DNA of 64,000 nucleotides, from the NCBI RefSeq assembly GCF_002135205.1, contig NZ_NEFZ01000011.1:1-64000 (forward strand), in the 5' to 3' direction. The DNA is from Acinetobacter sp. ANC 4204. GTDB taxonomy: Bacteria; Pseudomonadota; Gammaproteobacteria; Pseudomonadales; Moraxellaceae. Of this stretch, positions 16,011 through 23,752 are shown one piece after another; position 1 is the stretch's first letter; the number at the start of each line of letters is the position of its first letter. The notes beneath the pieces were generated by a model. It worked only from the letters and a program-made list of their open reading frames with translations, did not search any database and was not told where the DNA came from. The position numbers and the translations under genes are program-made.

Positions 16011-17543
16011 CTATGAATATTGAACAGCAATGCTGTCTAACAGTTCTAAATCCTCAAAGCGATGAACCAATGCCTGAAGCTCTTGTTGCAAAGGACGATC
16101 TTCCGCTACATAGGTGAAGCTCTGAAGCACCCAGTGTTGAAATGCTGTTAAAACAGGGCTGAGTTCTGTATCTACCCCTTTGAGTTTGACCGCCTGAACC
16201 GCTGCACAGCTGAGTGCCACAATCACTTGTTCAGTCAGGGTAATCACTCGACTGGCATCACGCGCAGCAATGGTACCCATACTGACTTTGTCTTGATTAT
16301 GACATTCGGTTGAGCGTGAGAAAATCGACGCAGCGAGGGTTTGTTTCAAGGCTTCTGCTGTCCATGCCGAAACCCCAATTTGCACCGCTTTAAAGCCATG
16401 ATTCAACGGCAAACGCTCAGGGCTTGAACCGGTTAAATTGCGCGGCAAACCATTGTTCATTTTATAGTCGACCAACTGTGCCAACTGACGATCCATCAAG
16501 TCGGCAATATTCGCGATCATAATTTTCAGGCTGTCCATGGCTTGGGCAATATGTCCTCCATAGAAATGTCCACCATGCAGTACCCGCAAATTGACAGGAT
16601 CAATCAATGGGTTGTCATTACTTGAATTCAGCTCATTTTCAATAAACTGACGCAACCAGACTTTAGAATCTTCAAATACCCCAATCACATGCGGCGCACA
16701 GCGCAATGAATAACGGTCTTGCAGACGTGAACTTTGGTGTTCAGTCTGCACTTCACTGTTTAACCAGTCACGTAACTGAGCTGCAATATGTTGCTGTCCT
16801 GGATGTGGTTTCTGCGCAAACAGGACTTCATCAAAATGGCTTGGATTCCCTTCTAAAGCCAAGACATTCAGGGCAGTAATCAAAGTACTGGCAAAAGAAA
16901 TCTGTTCGGCTTTTTTATAATTCAGGCAGGCAATCGCGGTCATAACCGCTGTACCATTCATCAGGGCTAAGCCTTCTTTAGGACGCATCACCAAAGGCTG
17001 TATACCTTTTTCGGCATACACTTGTGCAATCGGCACAATCTGGTCTTGATAGTACACATCACGCTCACCGACCAAGGCCCCAGCGATATAAGACAAAGGC
17101 GTCAAGTCCCCACTGGCACCCACCGAACCTTCTGAGGGAATTACAGGAATGACATCTTCATTCAGCATCCAGACCAAACGCTGTAACAAGGCATGTGAAA
17201 CACCCGAATAACCGCGTGCTAAAGAACATAAACGCACCACCACGACAGCACGTGCGGTAATTAAGTCTAAGTTTTGTCCCATGCCACAGCCATGAAAACG
17301 CGACAAATGTAGTGGCAACTCATGCACTTGATGGGCTGGAATTTCGACCAAGCACGAATCGCCATAGCCCGTGGTCACGCCATAAATGACGCCTTCGTCT
17401 TGCAACAGCTGATCGAGGAAATCTGCGCCACGTTGAATCAATGCTGTCCATTCAGCAGAGGCAGGCAATGCCACCTGTTTTTCTTTACGCGCTACAGCCA
17501 CAACATCTTCAATACTGAGCGGAGTTTCCCCAACAATTAACAC
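16011..17543 (-). CDS. MIO-type aromatic amino acid ammonia-lyase (HAL/PAL/TAL family)
   Basis: A 510-residue lyase of the histidine/phenylalanine/tyrosine ammonia-lyase family. The Ala143-Ser144-Gly145 triplet in SVGASGDLTPLSY forms the MIO cofactor, and Tyr54 with TTGYGD supplies the catalytic loop. At the substrate-selectivity position the pair is Phe83-His84, whereas histidine ammonia-lyases have Ser-His and tyrosine lyases His-Leu. In this operon the likely product is cinnamate or p-coumarate as the aryl starter; histidine breakdown is unlikely because no hut genes are near. Confidence 0.88.
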   Translation of the reverse strand: MLIVGETPLSIEDVVAVARKEKQVALPASAEWTALIQRGADFLDQLLQDEGVIYGVTTGYGDSCLVEIPAHQVHELPLHLSRFHGCGMGQNLDLITARAVVVVRLCSLARGYSGVSHALLQRLVWMLNEDVIPVIPSEGSVGASGDLTPLSYIAGALVGERDVYYQDQIVPIAQVYAEKGIQPLVMRPKEGLALMNGTAVMTAIACLNYKKAEQISFASTLITALNVLALEGNPSHFDEVLFAQKPHPGQQHIAAQLRDWLNSEVQTEHQSSRLQDRYSLRCAPHVIGVFEDSKVWLRQFIENELNSSNDNPLIDPVNLRVLHGGHFYGGHIAQAMDSLKIMIANIADLMDRQLAQLVDYKMNNGLPRNLTGSSPERLPLNHGFKAVQIGVSAWTAEALKQTLAASIFSRSTECHNQDKVSMGTIAARDASRVITLTEQVIVALSCAAVQAVKLKGVDTELSPVLTAFQHWVLQSFTYVAEDRPLQQELQALVHRFEDLELLDSIAVQYS

Positions 17544-17548
17544 AAGAC

Positions 17549-18463
17549 TTATCCTTTATTCCAAAAATTATAAAAATTAAACCATTGATAGGGTGCGCGT
17601 ATGCAATGCTGTTCCAACAGCTCCACATACTGTCGTGTGGTCTGTTGCATGGCCTGTAAACGCTCTTTACGTGGCCAGTTTAACTGCTCCGCGACTTGAT
17701 GGATATGCACTTCAAAATGTGTATCGACTCGATAGCAAAACACAGCTAGCACAGGAGCTTTCAACAAACTGGCCAAAATCCATGCGCCCTGTGGCCACAG
17801 CGCCTGCTCACCTAAAAACGCAACCGATTGTACCCGATCTGACTGCACAGGTACGCGGTCTGCAGCCACAATCACCCATTCACCTTGATCCAACTTATCC
17901 TGTAAAATCAGTGCTGTTTCAATTCCCAACTCATCCACCGAAACCAAATTAACATCGGCATGTTCATTCAGCTTTTTTAAAAACTCATTGAATTTGGTGG
18001 CATGTTTTTGATAGACCAACACATTAATTCTCTGCGGATGCTCTGCTTTGACGGCGCGCAACAATTCAATATTGCCAAAGTGCGACACCACAATCACCGC
18101 ACCTTTTTGATAGTGCGAGCGAAAGTGCGCATGACCATGTAGCTTTAAGTTCTGTTCAGGAATATGCCCAAGCCAACCTTCAATTTTATCTAAAATACAT
18201 TCGCCAAATTGCATCAAATGCGTATAGCTATGCCAAAGCTGCGGCTCAGCCTGAAACGGTGACTGTGCACCTGCAAAATGATGCAGTTTTTTTAAGTACA
18301 ACAGAGAAGCCTGACGCGCGGTATTGGAAAAGAGCCAGTACCATAAAATCACAAAGTACAAGATGACCCGACACAGCCAGCGCCCACCCAAACGGTAGAA
18401 ACCCAGCATCAGCATCAGCGGCAACATCCCGCCCCGCTCTTTCACGGCGCTCCATTTCTGCAT
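17549..18463 (-). CDS. LpxL/LpxM-like lipid acyltransferase (ApeJ-like half)
   Basis: A 304-residue protein of the lauroyl/myristoyl acyltransferase family. The catalytic H-x4-E motif is in VVSHFGNIELL (His and Glu about residues 127-132) and a membrane anchor lies in the first 50 residues. It probably adds an acyl chain to the polyene head group or joins the polyene to a glycolipid at the inner membrane. In some aryl polyene clusters this domain is fused to the glycosyltransferase encoded just upstream; here they are separate genes 17 bases apart. Confidence 0.82.
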   Translation of the reverse strand: MQKWSAVKERGGMLPLMLMLGFYRLGGRWLCRVILYFVILWYWLFSNTARQASLLYLKKLHHFAGAQSPFQAEPQLWHSYTHLMQFGECILDKIEGWLGHIPEQNLKLHGHAHFRSHYQKGAVIVVSHFGNIELLRAVKAEHPQRINVLVYQKHATKFNEFLKKLNEHADVNLVSVDELGIETALILQDKLDQGEWVIVAADRVPVQSDRVQSVAFLGEQALWPQGAWILASLLKAPVLAVFCYRVDTHFEVHIHQVAEQLNWPRKERLQAMQQTTRQYVELLEQHCIRAPYQWFNFYNFWNKG

Positions 18464-18480
18464 ATGCTTCTCTGACCGCC

Positions 18481-19215
18481 TTAGCCTTTAACTTTCTGAT
18501 AAATCAGTTTGGGGAACCGCAGCAGCATGCCACCTAACAAGCGACTATGCGCGCGCGCCATGCCCAAATTGTCACGCCAAACATCAAAATGTGAAATGCC
18601 ACCTTCAGGGTAAACGACATGCGTGGGCAAATTGATAAACGGCACATTATCCCATTTCAAACGCACCAAAATTTCCGAGTCAAAGCCCATCCTCGGTTGA
18701 AACTTGGCTGTATTTAGAATGTTCACCGTCTGCGCCAAAGGATAAACACGAAAGCCACACATGCTGTCTTTAATCTCAAAAGACAGACTGTTAATCCACA
18801 CCCAAATATGGGTTGCATAACGGCCATAGAGACGTTTTTTTGGAACAGTCGCATCAAAGATCGGCTGACCAATAATCATGGCTTCGGGATGCTGGATAGA
18901 GGTGTCTAAAAAGCGTTGCACATCCTGCCAATCATGTTGTCCATCGGCATCCAGTTGCAAGGCATGGCTATAGCCACATTGAAAGGCATGCTTGAGACCC
19001 GTGATCACTGCCTGCCCCTTCCCCTGATTGTAGGTATGTTCAACCAAATCGACCCTTGGGTAGTCCTGCGCAAGCTGATGTAACACTGCTGTACAAGCGG
19101 CATCACTGCCATCATTCACCATAATGATGGGTAACTCAAAAGAGCTTAAATGTGACAATAACGCAGCCAAATAATGCGGATGGTTATACACAGGGATCAC
19201 AAAGCAATGTTTCAT
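18481..19215 (-). CDS. GT2 family glycosyltransferase (aryl polyene cluster)
   Basis: A 244-residue GT-A glycosyltransferase of family 2. Seen: VIPVYNHPHYL at the start, VNDGSDAACT, and the metal-binding DADGQHDWQD motif. ATG 19215 is used; the longer frame would add 23 atypical residues overlapping the upstream gene. It resembles dolichol-phosphate-mannose-synthase-like enzymes that decorate lipids and likely glycosylates the lipid anchor of the polyene. Confidence 0.82.
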   Translation of the reverse strand: MKHCFVIPVYNHPHYLAALLSHLSSFELPIIMVNDGSDAACTAVLHQLAQDYPRVDLVEHTYNQGKGQAVITGLKHAFQCGYSHALQLDADGQHDWQDVQRFLDTSIQHPEAMIIGQPIFDATVPKKRLYGRYATHIWVWINSLSFEIKDSMCGFRVYPLAQTVNILNTAKFQPRMGFDSEILVRLKWDNVPFINLPTHVVYPEGGISHFDVWRDNLGMARAHSRLLGGMLLRFPKLIYQKVKG

Positions 19216-19228
19216 TTTGTCTCTCGGC

Positions 19229-20890
19229 TTAAACGTCTGAAGGGACAGCAAACAGCAAACGCCCTGATGCCAATATTTTGTCATGATTTTTCAGTTCAAA
19301 ACTGACCTTATGCGCTTTACGGCTGAGCACCAGTTCCAGCGTTTGATAGGGTTGGATCAGTCCTTGAAATTTTAACTGCTCAAAACCATTGCACCACAGT
19401 AAATCTGCCCAATTTTGTTTGGCAAAATGTTGAATAAATCCAATTTGCCCTACGCCTGGATAAATCGGGAAGTTCGGAAAATGCCCTTTAAAGCATTCCA
19501 GCTCAGGCACAAACTCCAAAGCATAAGTGATCTGCATATCCTGTGACTGCTGTGTCAATACCACAGGCAGAGTCATCGGCTGAAAGAGTGATTTTAAATA
19601 CTGTTTGTTCAGCTTCGATTGTGCATTTTGTGGCATTTGCGTTAAAAACCGCCACTGCCGCGGAATCGCGATACTTTCCAATTTCAGTTGTAAGTGTTTT
19701 TTCAGCTGTGCGGTAAAGGCAGCTTTACCCTTTTCAATGAGCAGCGCCCTTGCATCATCCGTTAACACTGCCACCACCGCCAACATCTGACGCTGTTCTT
19801 TTTCATGAATTAAAACATGGCACTGCTGTATTTCTGCCAACTCAGCGATTTTTGCTTCAATCGCATCGAGACTTAACCGCTTTTCTTCGAGTTTGACAAT
19901 GCGATCCAAACGCCCCAATAACTGGAATGGACTTTTGGGATTATCTGCATCCATAACCTGCACTTTATCTCCCGTCAGAATCCAATCCTCGCTATAGGCA
20001 TGGTTGGTTTTAACGGCTAACTCTTGCTGCTCGGCGCAGTTAATTTCGACATTGGCAAAGGGTGTCCATAGTGCATCATCCGCCTGACGGTGAGCAATCC
20101 CGCCTGTTTCAGAACTACCAAACACTTCGGTAATGGGACGGTTCAGCAAAGGACGCACACCTGCATCCAACTTTCCGCCAGAGGAATAGACCCGATGGCA
20201 GTCTTGCAACACCACATCTGTGGTCCAGCGCTTCAACAATGCAGGACTTGAAATCAGATAATTGGGCAGTTGCAGATGGGCAATTTTCTTTTGAAGGTCA
20301 ACCACATCTTCAGGGAAAGCCAGTTGTTTTTGGTAGAAACTACGTCCACTGGCTAAGGGCCACAACAGCTTGAACAACAAACCATAAATATGTTGATGAC
20401 TCACCGTGGCAATCGCAACTGCCTGCTCAGGCAAATCAAAACTGGCTTCTAAACCACAGACTTCATTGAACAATTGTTGCAAGGTGCGCGGAATCTTTTT
20501 CGGCTGCCCTGTTGAACCCGAAGTATAAAAATACAGCTGTGCCTGATTGAGAAAGGCAGCATCAAATTGAAGCTCAAAGGTTGACGCGGCTGTCGACGGC
20601 AAACGTTTTAAAAAATAAATCTGCTGTTCAGCCAATTCTTTTTCTAAGTCGCTGACCCGATGCGGCGGCAACAGCACTTGCTTAGCTGCTTGCAAGGCTG
20701 CAAACAACAATACCAAAAACTCATAACTGTCTTGTTCCCAAAGCGCCCATACTGGCTGTTCCAACTGCTGAATTTGCGTAGCCTGCTCAGCTACATCCAA
20801 CCAAAAAGTGTGAAAGGACACAAAACTTGAGTCCGCCTGAATACACAAGGGACGCGATGAATGGAGATGGTGTTGAAAATGACAAGACAT
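19229..20890 (-). CDS. Fusion: acyl-AMP ligase plus hotdog dehydratase (ApeH-ApeI-like)
   Basis: A 553-residue two-domain protein. Residues 1-435 form an AMP-forming ligase with the phosphate loop TSGSTGQPKK (123-132), GSSETGG (258-264), LTGD (305-308), GRLDRIVKLEEKR (326-338) and a C-terminal lysine near 426. Residues 440-553 form a hotdog domain with GHFPNFPIYPGVGQIGF (469-485), the FabA/FabZ-type dehydratase signature. The first half would activate the aryl acid and load it on an ACP, the second would pair with the small dehydratase at 9144-9581. Many aryl polyene clusters encode these as two genes, so the fusion is notable. Confidence 0.87.
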   Translation of the reverse strand: MSCHFQHHLHSSRPLCIQADSSFVSFHTFWLDVAEQATQIQQLEQPVWALWEQDSYEFLVLLFAALQAAKQVLLPPHRVSDLEKELAEQQIYFLKRLPSTAASTFELQFDAAFLNQAQLYFYTSGSTGQPKKIPRTLQQLFNEVCGLEASFDLPEQAVAIATVSHQHIYGLLFKLLWPLASGRSFYQKQLAFPEDVVDLQKKIAHLQLPNYLISSPALLKRWTTDVVLQDCHRVYSSGGKLDAGVRPLLNRPITEVFGSSETGGIAHRQADDALWTPFANVEINCAEQQELAVKTNHAYSEDWILTGDKVQVMDADNPKSPFQLLGRLDRIVKLEEKRLSLDAIEAKIAELAEIQQCHVLIHEKEQRQMLAVVAVLTDDARALLIEKGKAAFTAQLKKHLQLKLESIAIPRQWRFLTQMPQNAQSKLNKQYLKSLFQPMTLPVVLTQQSQDMQITYALEFVPELECFKGHFPNFPIYPGVGQIGFIQHFAKQNWADLLWCNGFEQLKFQGLIQPYQTLELVLSRKAHKVSFELKNHDKILASGRLLFAVPSDV

Positions 20891-20968
20891 AAAATTTGTT
20901 TTTAAAAACCGTATTTCTAATCGCTATAGTTCGAGGCCACTGTTTCAGTTGCCCTGACGGAAATGCTG

Positions 20969-21523
20969 TTATTTCTGTGCCTGATGCAGTCGTTGCTGGC
21001 GTTTACGCAACACAAACTCACCCAGTAACAGTCCACCCATCAAGACATAAGAGATCAAACCGTTATACAGCACCCAAATCTTCATCGGTGCAAAGAAAAC
21101 AGTGATCAGGGCAATGACCGCATTGATGCAAAAAAAACCACACCAAACTTTGGTCACTTGACGGGTCCATTCTACTCCTTCTTCGGGCAGATTAGGCTCT
21201 GCCAAACGTGCAAAACGTTCAATCATTGAAGGCGGTCGAATCAAGGTGCTGGCAAAAATAAACAACGCCCCAAGACTCATAAAGACAGGATAGAGTTTAA
21301 GCCACGCATGATCTTTTAAAATCAAACTCAGCCCGCCACATAAAATGGCAAAACCTGTCAATGGCCACAGCAGGGCATTGCCCTTACTCAAGAGACGTAA
21401 AATGCCCAGTGCAATCAATACAGCACTGACCCAGACATACTGTCCATGTGCCAAAGCATATGCGACAAAAAAAGGATAGAGGATCAATCCGATCCCTGCT
21501 ACCCCTTTTAAGATGTTGTTCAT
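20969..21523 (-). CDS. COG4648-type integral membrane protein (ApeG-like)
   Basis: A 184-residue protein with about five hydrophobic segments and a cytoplasmic Arg-rich tail. COG4648 membrane proteins of unknown activity occur in aryl polyene and related flexirubin clusters between the ACP and ligase genes, exactly this setting. Its ATG overlaps the upstream ACP stop by four bases. A 78-base gap to the ligase gene is the longest inside the operon. Confidence 0.72.
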   Translation of the reverse strand: MNNILKGVAGIGLILYPFFVAYALAHGQYVWVSAVLIALGILRLLSKGNALLWPLTGFAILCGGLSLILKDHAWLKLYPVFMSLGALFIFASTLIRPPSMIERFARLAEPNLPEEGVEWTRQVTKVWCGFFCINAVIALITVFFAPMKIWVLYNGLISYVLMGGLLLGEFVLRKRQQRLHQAQK

Positions 21524-21768
21524 GCAACTGACATATTCTGAATCACGACCACCACATCTTCTACGGTGCGCACATTTTTAAAATCTTCAGGGTTGACTTG
21601 TTTGCCTGTCAACTCTTTAATTTTTACCACCAAATCAATGGCATCAATACTGTCAACATCGAGGTCTGAAGCTAGGTTTGACTCTAATTGCACATCTTCA
21701 GGCGCAATTTCAAACAGCTCTTCCATCCATTCACGTAATTTTTCTAACACGGTTTCTTGTGCAAGCAT
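21520..21768 (-). CDS. Acyl carrier protein 2 (aryl polyene)
   Basis: An acidic 82-residue carrier protein. The phosphopantetheine attachment serine is Ser40 in LDVDSIDAIDL. Two different ACPs in tandem are typical of aryl polyene clusters, one thought to carry the growing chain. No phosphopantetheinyl transferase gene is in this cluster, so a housekeeping enzyme must activate it. Confidence 0.92.
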   Translation of the reverse strand: MLAQETVLEKLREWMEELFEIAPEDVQLESNLASDLDVDSIDAIDLVVKIKELTGKQVNPEDFKNVRTVEDVVVVIQNMSVA

Positions 21769-21777
21769 AGCAACCTC

Positions 21778-22038
21778 TTATGCTGTTTTCTGTGCTTCAA
21801 CCAAAGCCACTAAGCTTTGAATTGATTTAAAATGTTCTTTGGTTTCTGCAGACTCTGCATTCAAATGAATGCCATAACGTTTTTTCAATGCCAAGCCTAA
21901 TTCAAGGGCATCAATCGAGTCCAAACCTAGACCATCGCCAAACAAAGGCGCGCCTGTATCAATGTCTTCAATACTGATGTCTTCAAGGGCAAGGACATCA
22001 ATAATCATTTGCTTTAATTCATCAGCAAGATTAGTCAT
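21778..22038 (-). CDS. Acyl carrier protein 1 (aryl polyene)
   Basis: An 86-residue carrier protein with the attachment serine Ser41 in LGLDSIDALEL. It overlaps the upstream acyltransferase gene by eight bases and precedes the second ACP by nine. The sequence differs clearly from its neighbour, so they are old paralogues and not a recent duplication. Confidence 0.92.
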   Translation of the reverse strand: MTNLADELKQMIIDVLALEDISIEDIDTGAPLFGDGLGLDSIDALELGLALKKRYGIHLNAESAETKEHFKSIQSLVALVEAQKTA

Positions 22039-22834
22039 TTAGGGATAACTCTTGGTTAAAAAACCACTGTAATTGTTGATTTAATTGACGTACATTTTTT
22101 GGATTGACCGTTACGTCATCCAATACGTCTTCCACGCGGATCGCATCCAAGACTTTTACATGGATATGAAAAGGCTGTTCTGGAATGTGATACCATTTTT
22201 CGTTTTTAGTGAGTGTCGAGGGCGTACAGCTAATTAGCACAGGCCGAATCGGTACCCCTGCCCTTAGTGCAATATTGGCTGCGCCACGCTGGAACTCGTT
22301 CAACTGCTCACCTTTGGCCGTCCGTGTTCCTTCAGGAAAGATGAGCAATGAGGCAGCATGGTCTTGTTGTAATTTATGTACACAGTCCTGAATAAACTGC
22401 TCGGAACCTGCATTTAAAATATAGCCTGCGCTTTGTACAGGGCCTTTGGTAAATGGATTCGACCACAGCGCCTGTTTCACAACGCAATTCGCTTGTTCCA
22501 TTAAACCAATTAAAACCACCACGTCAATCAGTGTCGGATGGTTGGCAATCACCAGCTCTTGCTGGCTGTGCTGTAGCTTATCTAAACCTTCAACCGTATA
22601 GGTCATAATGCCCAGTTTTACCATCATCTCGGTAAAACCTTTGAAACTGTGCTTAATGACCTTTTGGGTGCGCTGCTTGCGAACTTCTGGGTCTTGTGAA
22701 CTCAGCTTGACCATTGGTGCAATCAAACTACCAATCGCCACACCGCCTAAGCCAAAACTGGCAAAGCTAAAGCCCGTTGCCCCAACACGCCATGCATAGT
22801 TGGCTTTTTGCTTGATTTCATCTAATTTCAGCAT
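22031..22834 (-). CDS. PlsC-family 1-acyl-glycerol-phosphate acyltransferase (ApeD-like)
   Basis: A 267-residue acyltransferase with the catalytic H-x4-D motif in IANHPTLID and the FPEGTR substrate motif. A hydrophobic anchor lies at about residues 20-45. ATG 22834 is used; a GTG three codons upstream is also possible. It would transfer the polyene or a fatty acyl chain to a glycerol-type or other lipid anchor. Confidence 0.85.
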   Translation of the reverse strand: MLKLDEIKQKANYAWRVGATGFSFASFGLGGVAIGSLIAPMVKLSSQDPEVRKQRTQKVIKHSFKGFTEMMVKLGIMTYTVEGLDKLQHSQQELVIANHPTLIDVVVLIGLMEQANCVVKQALWSNPFTKGPVQSAGYILNAGSEQFIQDCVHKLQQDHAASLLIFPEGTRTAKGEQLNEFQRGAANIALRAGVPIRPVLISCTPSTLTKNEKWYHIPEQPFHIHVKVLDAIRVEDVLDDVTVNPKNVRQLNQQLQWFFNQELSLND

Positions 22835-23454
22835 TTTGTCCACACTTCAAATTCGGTTTCGTTGTTATTGTTCCAAAACGCATTAAACGCTAAAGCTTGT
22901 TGATAAGCAGGATCTTGAGCGATGTGATGCTCTGACTCTAAAATCAAATTTGCTGGCGCTAATGAAATCATCGCTGCCATCGCAAAAGCAGCAAATGGCT
23001 GATGCTCGATATAAATTTCAGGTAGCGCATCATCATAATACACCAGCAAAACCTGACGGGCTTCGGGCTGTGTTTTTAACCACGCATAGGCTTCAATCAA
23101 CCCATCATTCCACGAGCCTGCCAAACTGGTCGCAGGTGTCGCATCCTGACATAAAATAGAATACAAGCCTGAAATTGCATTATGAACCGAGGTTGAAAAC
23201 TGTGTCGGTGAAGGCGTTTGCCCTCTCAAGACATCTTCTAATATATTCAGCGTTTTGGCTTCATCGCCATATTGCGACACCCAAACAATATAATCGACAT
23301 TGCAGGTATCTAAAGCTTGTATGGCACTATTCAAAGCCAGCTTTGCCAGACGCGATAAACGTCGACGTTGCATCGCAGGAATGTGTTCTATAGCTGATAA
23401 TTCTTGATCAACCGAACTTAGATTTAAGCGGGATACGTGGAGTTGCATCATCAT
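22828..23454 (-). CDS. Beta-ketoacyl-synthase-like protein, first gene of the polyene operon (ApeC-like)
   Basis: A 208-residue protein of the short ketoacyl-synthase-like type (N-terminal KS half only). Segments FSTSVHNAISGLYSI and PATSLAGSWNDGLIEAY align with the KS core, but no cysteine stands at the nucleophile position, so it cannot condense on its own. Known relatives act as chain-length-factor-like partners of a full KS (ApeO). Three ATG codons stand in a row at the start. It is the first gene after the operon promoter. Confidence 0.75.
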   Translation of the reverse strand: MMMQLHVSRLNLSSVDQELSAIEHIPAMQRRRLSRLAKLALNSAIQALDTCNVDYIVWVSQYGDEAKTLNILEDVLRGQTPSPTQFSTSVHNAISGLYSILCQDATPATSLAGSWNDGLIEAYAWLKTQPEARQVLLVYYDDALPEIYIEHQPFAAFAMAAMISLAPANLILESEHHIAQDPAYQQALAFNAFWNNNNETEFEVWTKC

Positions 23455-23493
23455 GATCAGTGTTTAAAAAATTGACAAATTATCAGGCGCGCA

Positions 23494-23522
23494 ATTATAG
23501 CACCGAGCCAAATTTTTCACAA
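23494..23522 (-). promoter_or_regulatory. Probable sigma-70 promoter of the aryl polyene operon
   Basis: On the minus strand a perfect TATAAT (23499-23494) preceded by TGC (extended -10) is spaced 17 bases from TTGTGA (23522-23517). It lies about 40 bases before the first ATG of the operon. No operator-like repeat was seen beside it. Confidence 0.65.
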
Positions 23523-23697
23523 AAAATAACAAAACCACGTTGTTTTCAAAAATAAAAATGTGAAATACCATTCACTTATCAATAAAAAATTGCCGCTTTT
23601 TTTATCAATACCTCTAAATTGGCGGATTTTTAGTATCCCCACGTAACATGGACTACATTTAACCTACACGTTGTATCATTTTAAAAGATCGCACCAT

Positions 23698-23734
23698 AAG
23701 CCTTTGATTATATCTATTGGCAAACCAAAGGCTT
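23698..23734 (-). repeat. Inverted repeat after fruA
   Basis: A 9-bp perfect inverted repeat, AAGCCTTTG at 23698-23706 and CAAAGGCTT at 23726-23734, with a 19-base loop, lies 19 bases past the fruA stop codon. It has no T run on the fruA strand, so it is at best a weak terminator or an RNA 3'-end stabiliser. Confidence 0.4.
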
Positions 23735-23752
23735 AAAAAGAAAGGATCTTCA

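Noticed and set aside
16011..17543. Histidine ammonia-lyase (hutH) of histidine breakdown
   Set aside because: Family membership is right, but no hut genes are near, the selectivity pair is not Ser-His, and the gene is locked inside the polyene operon.
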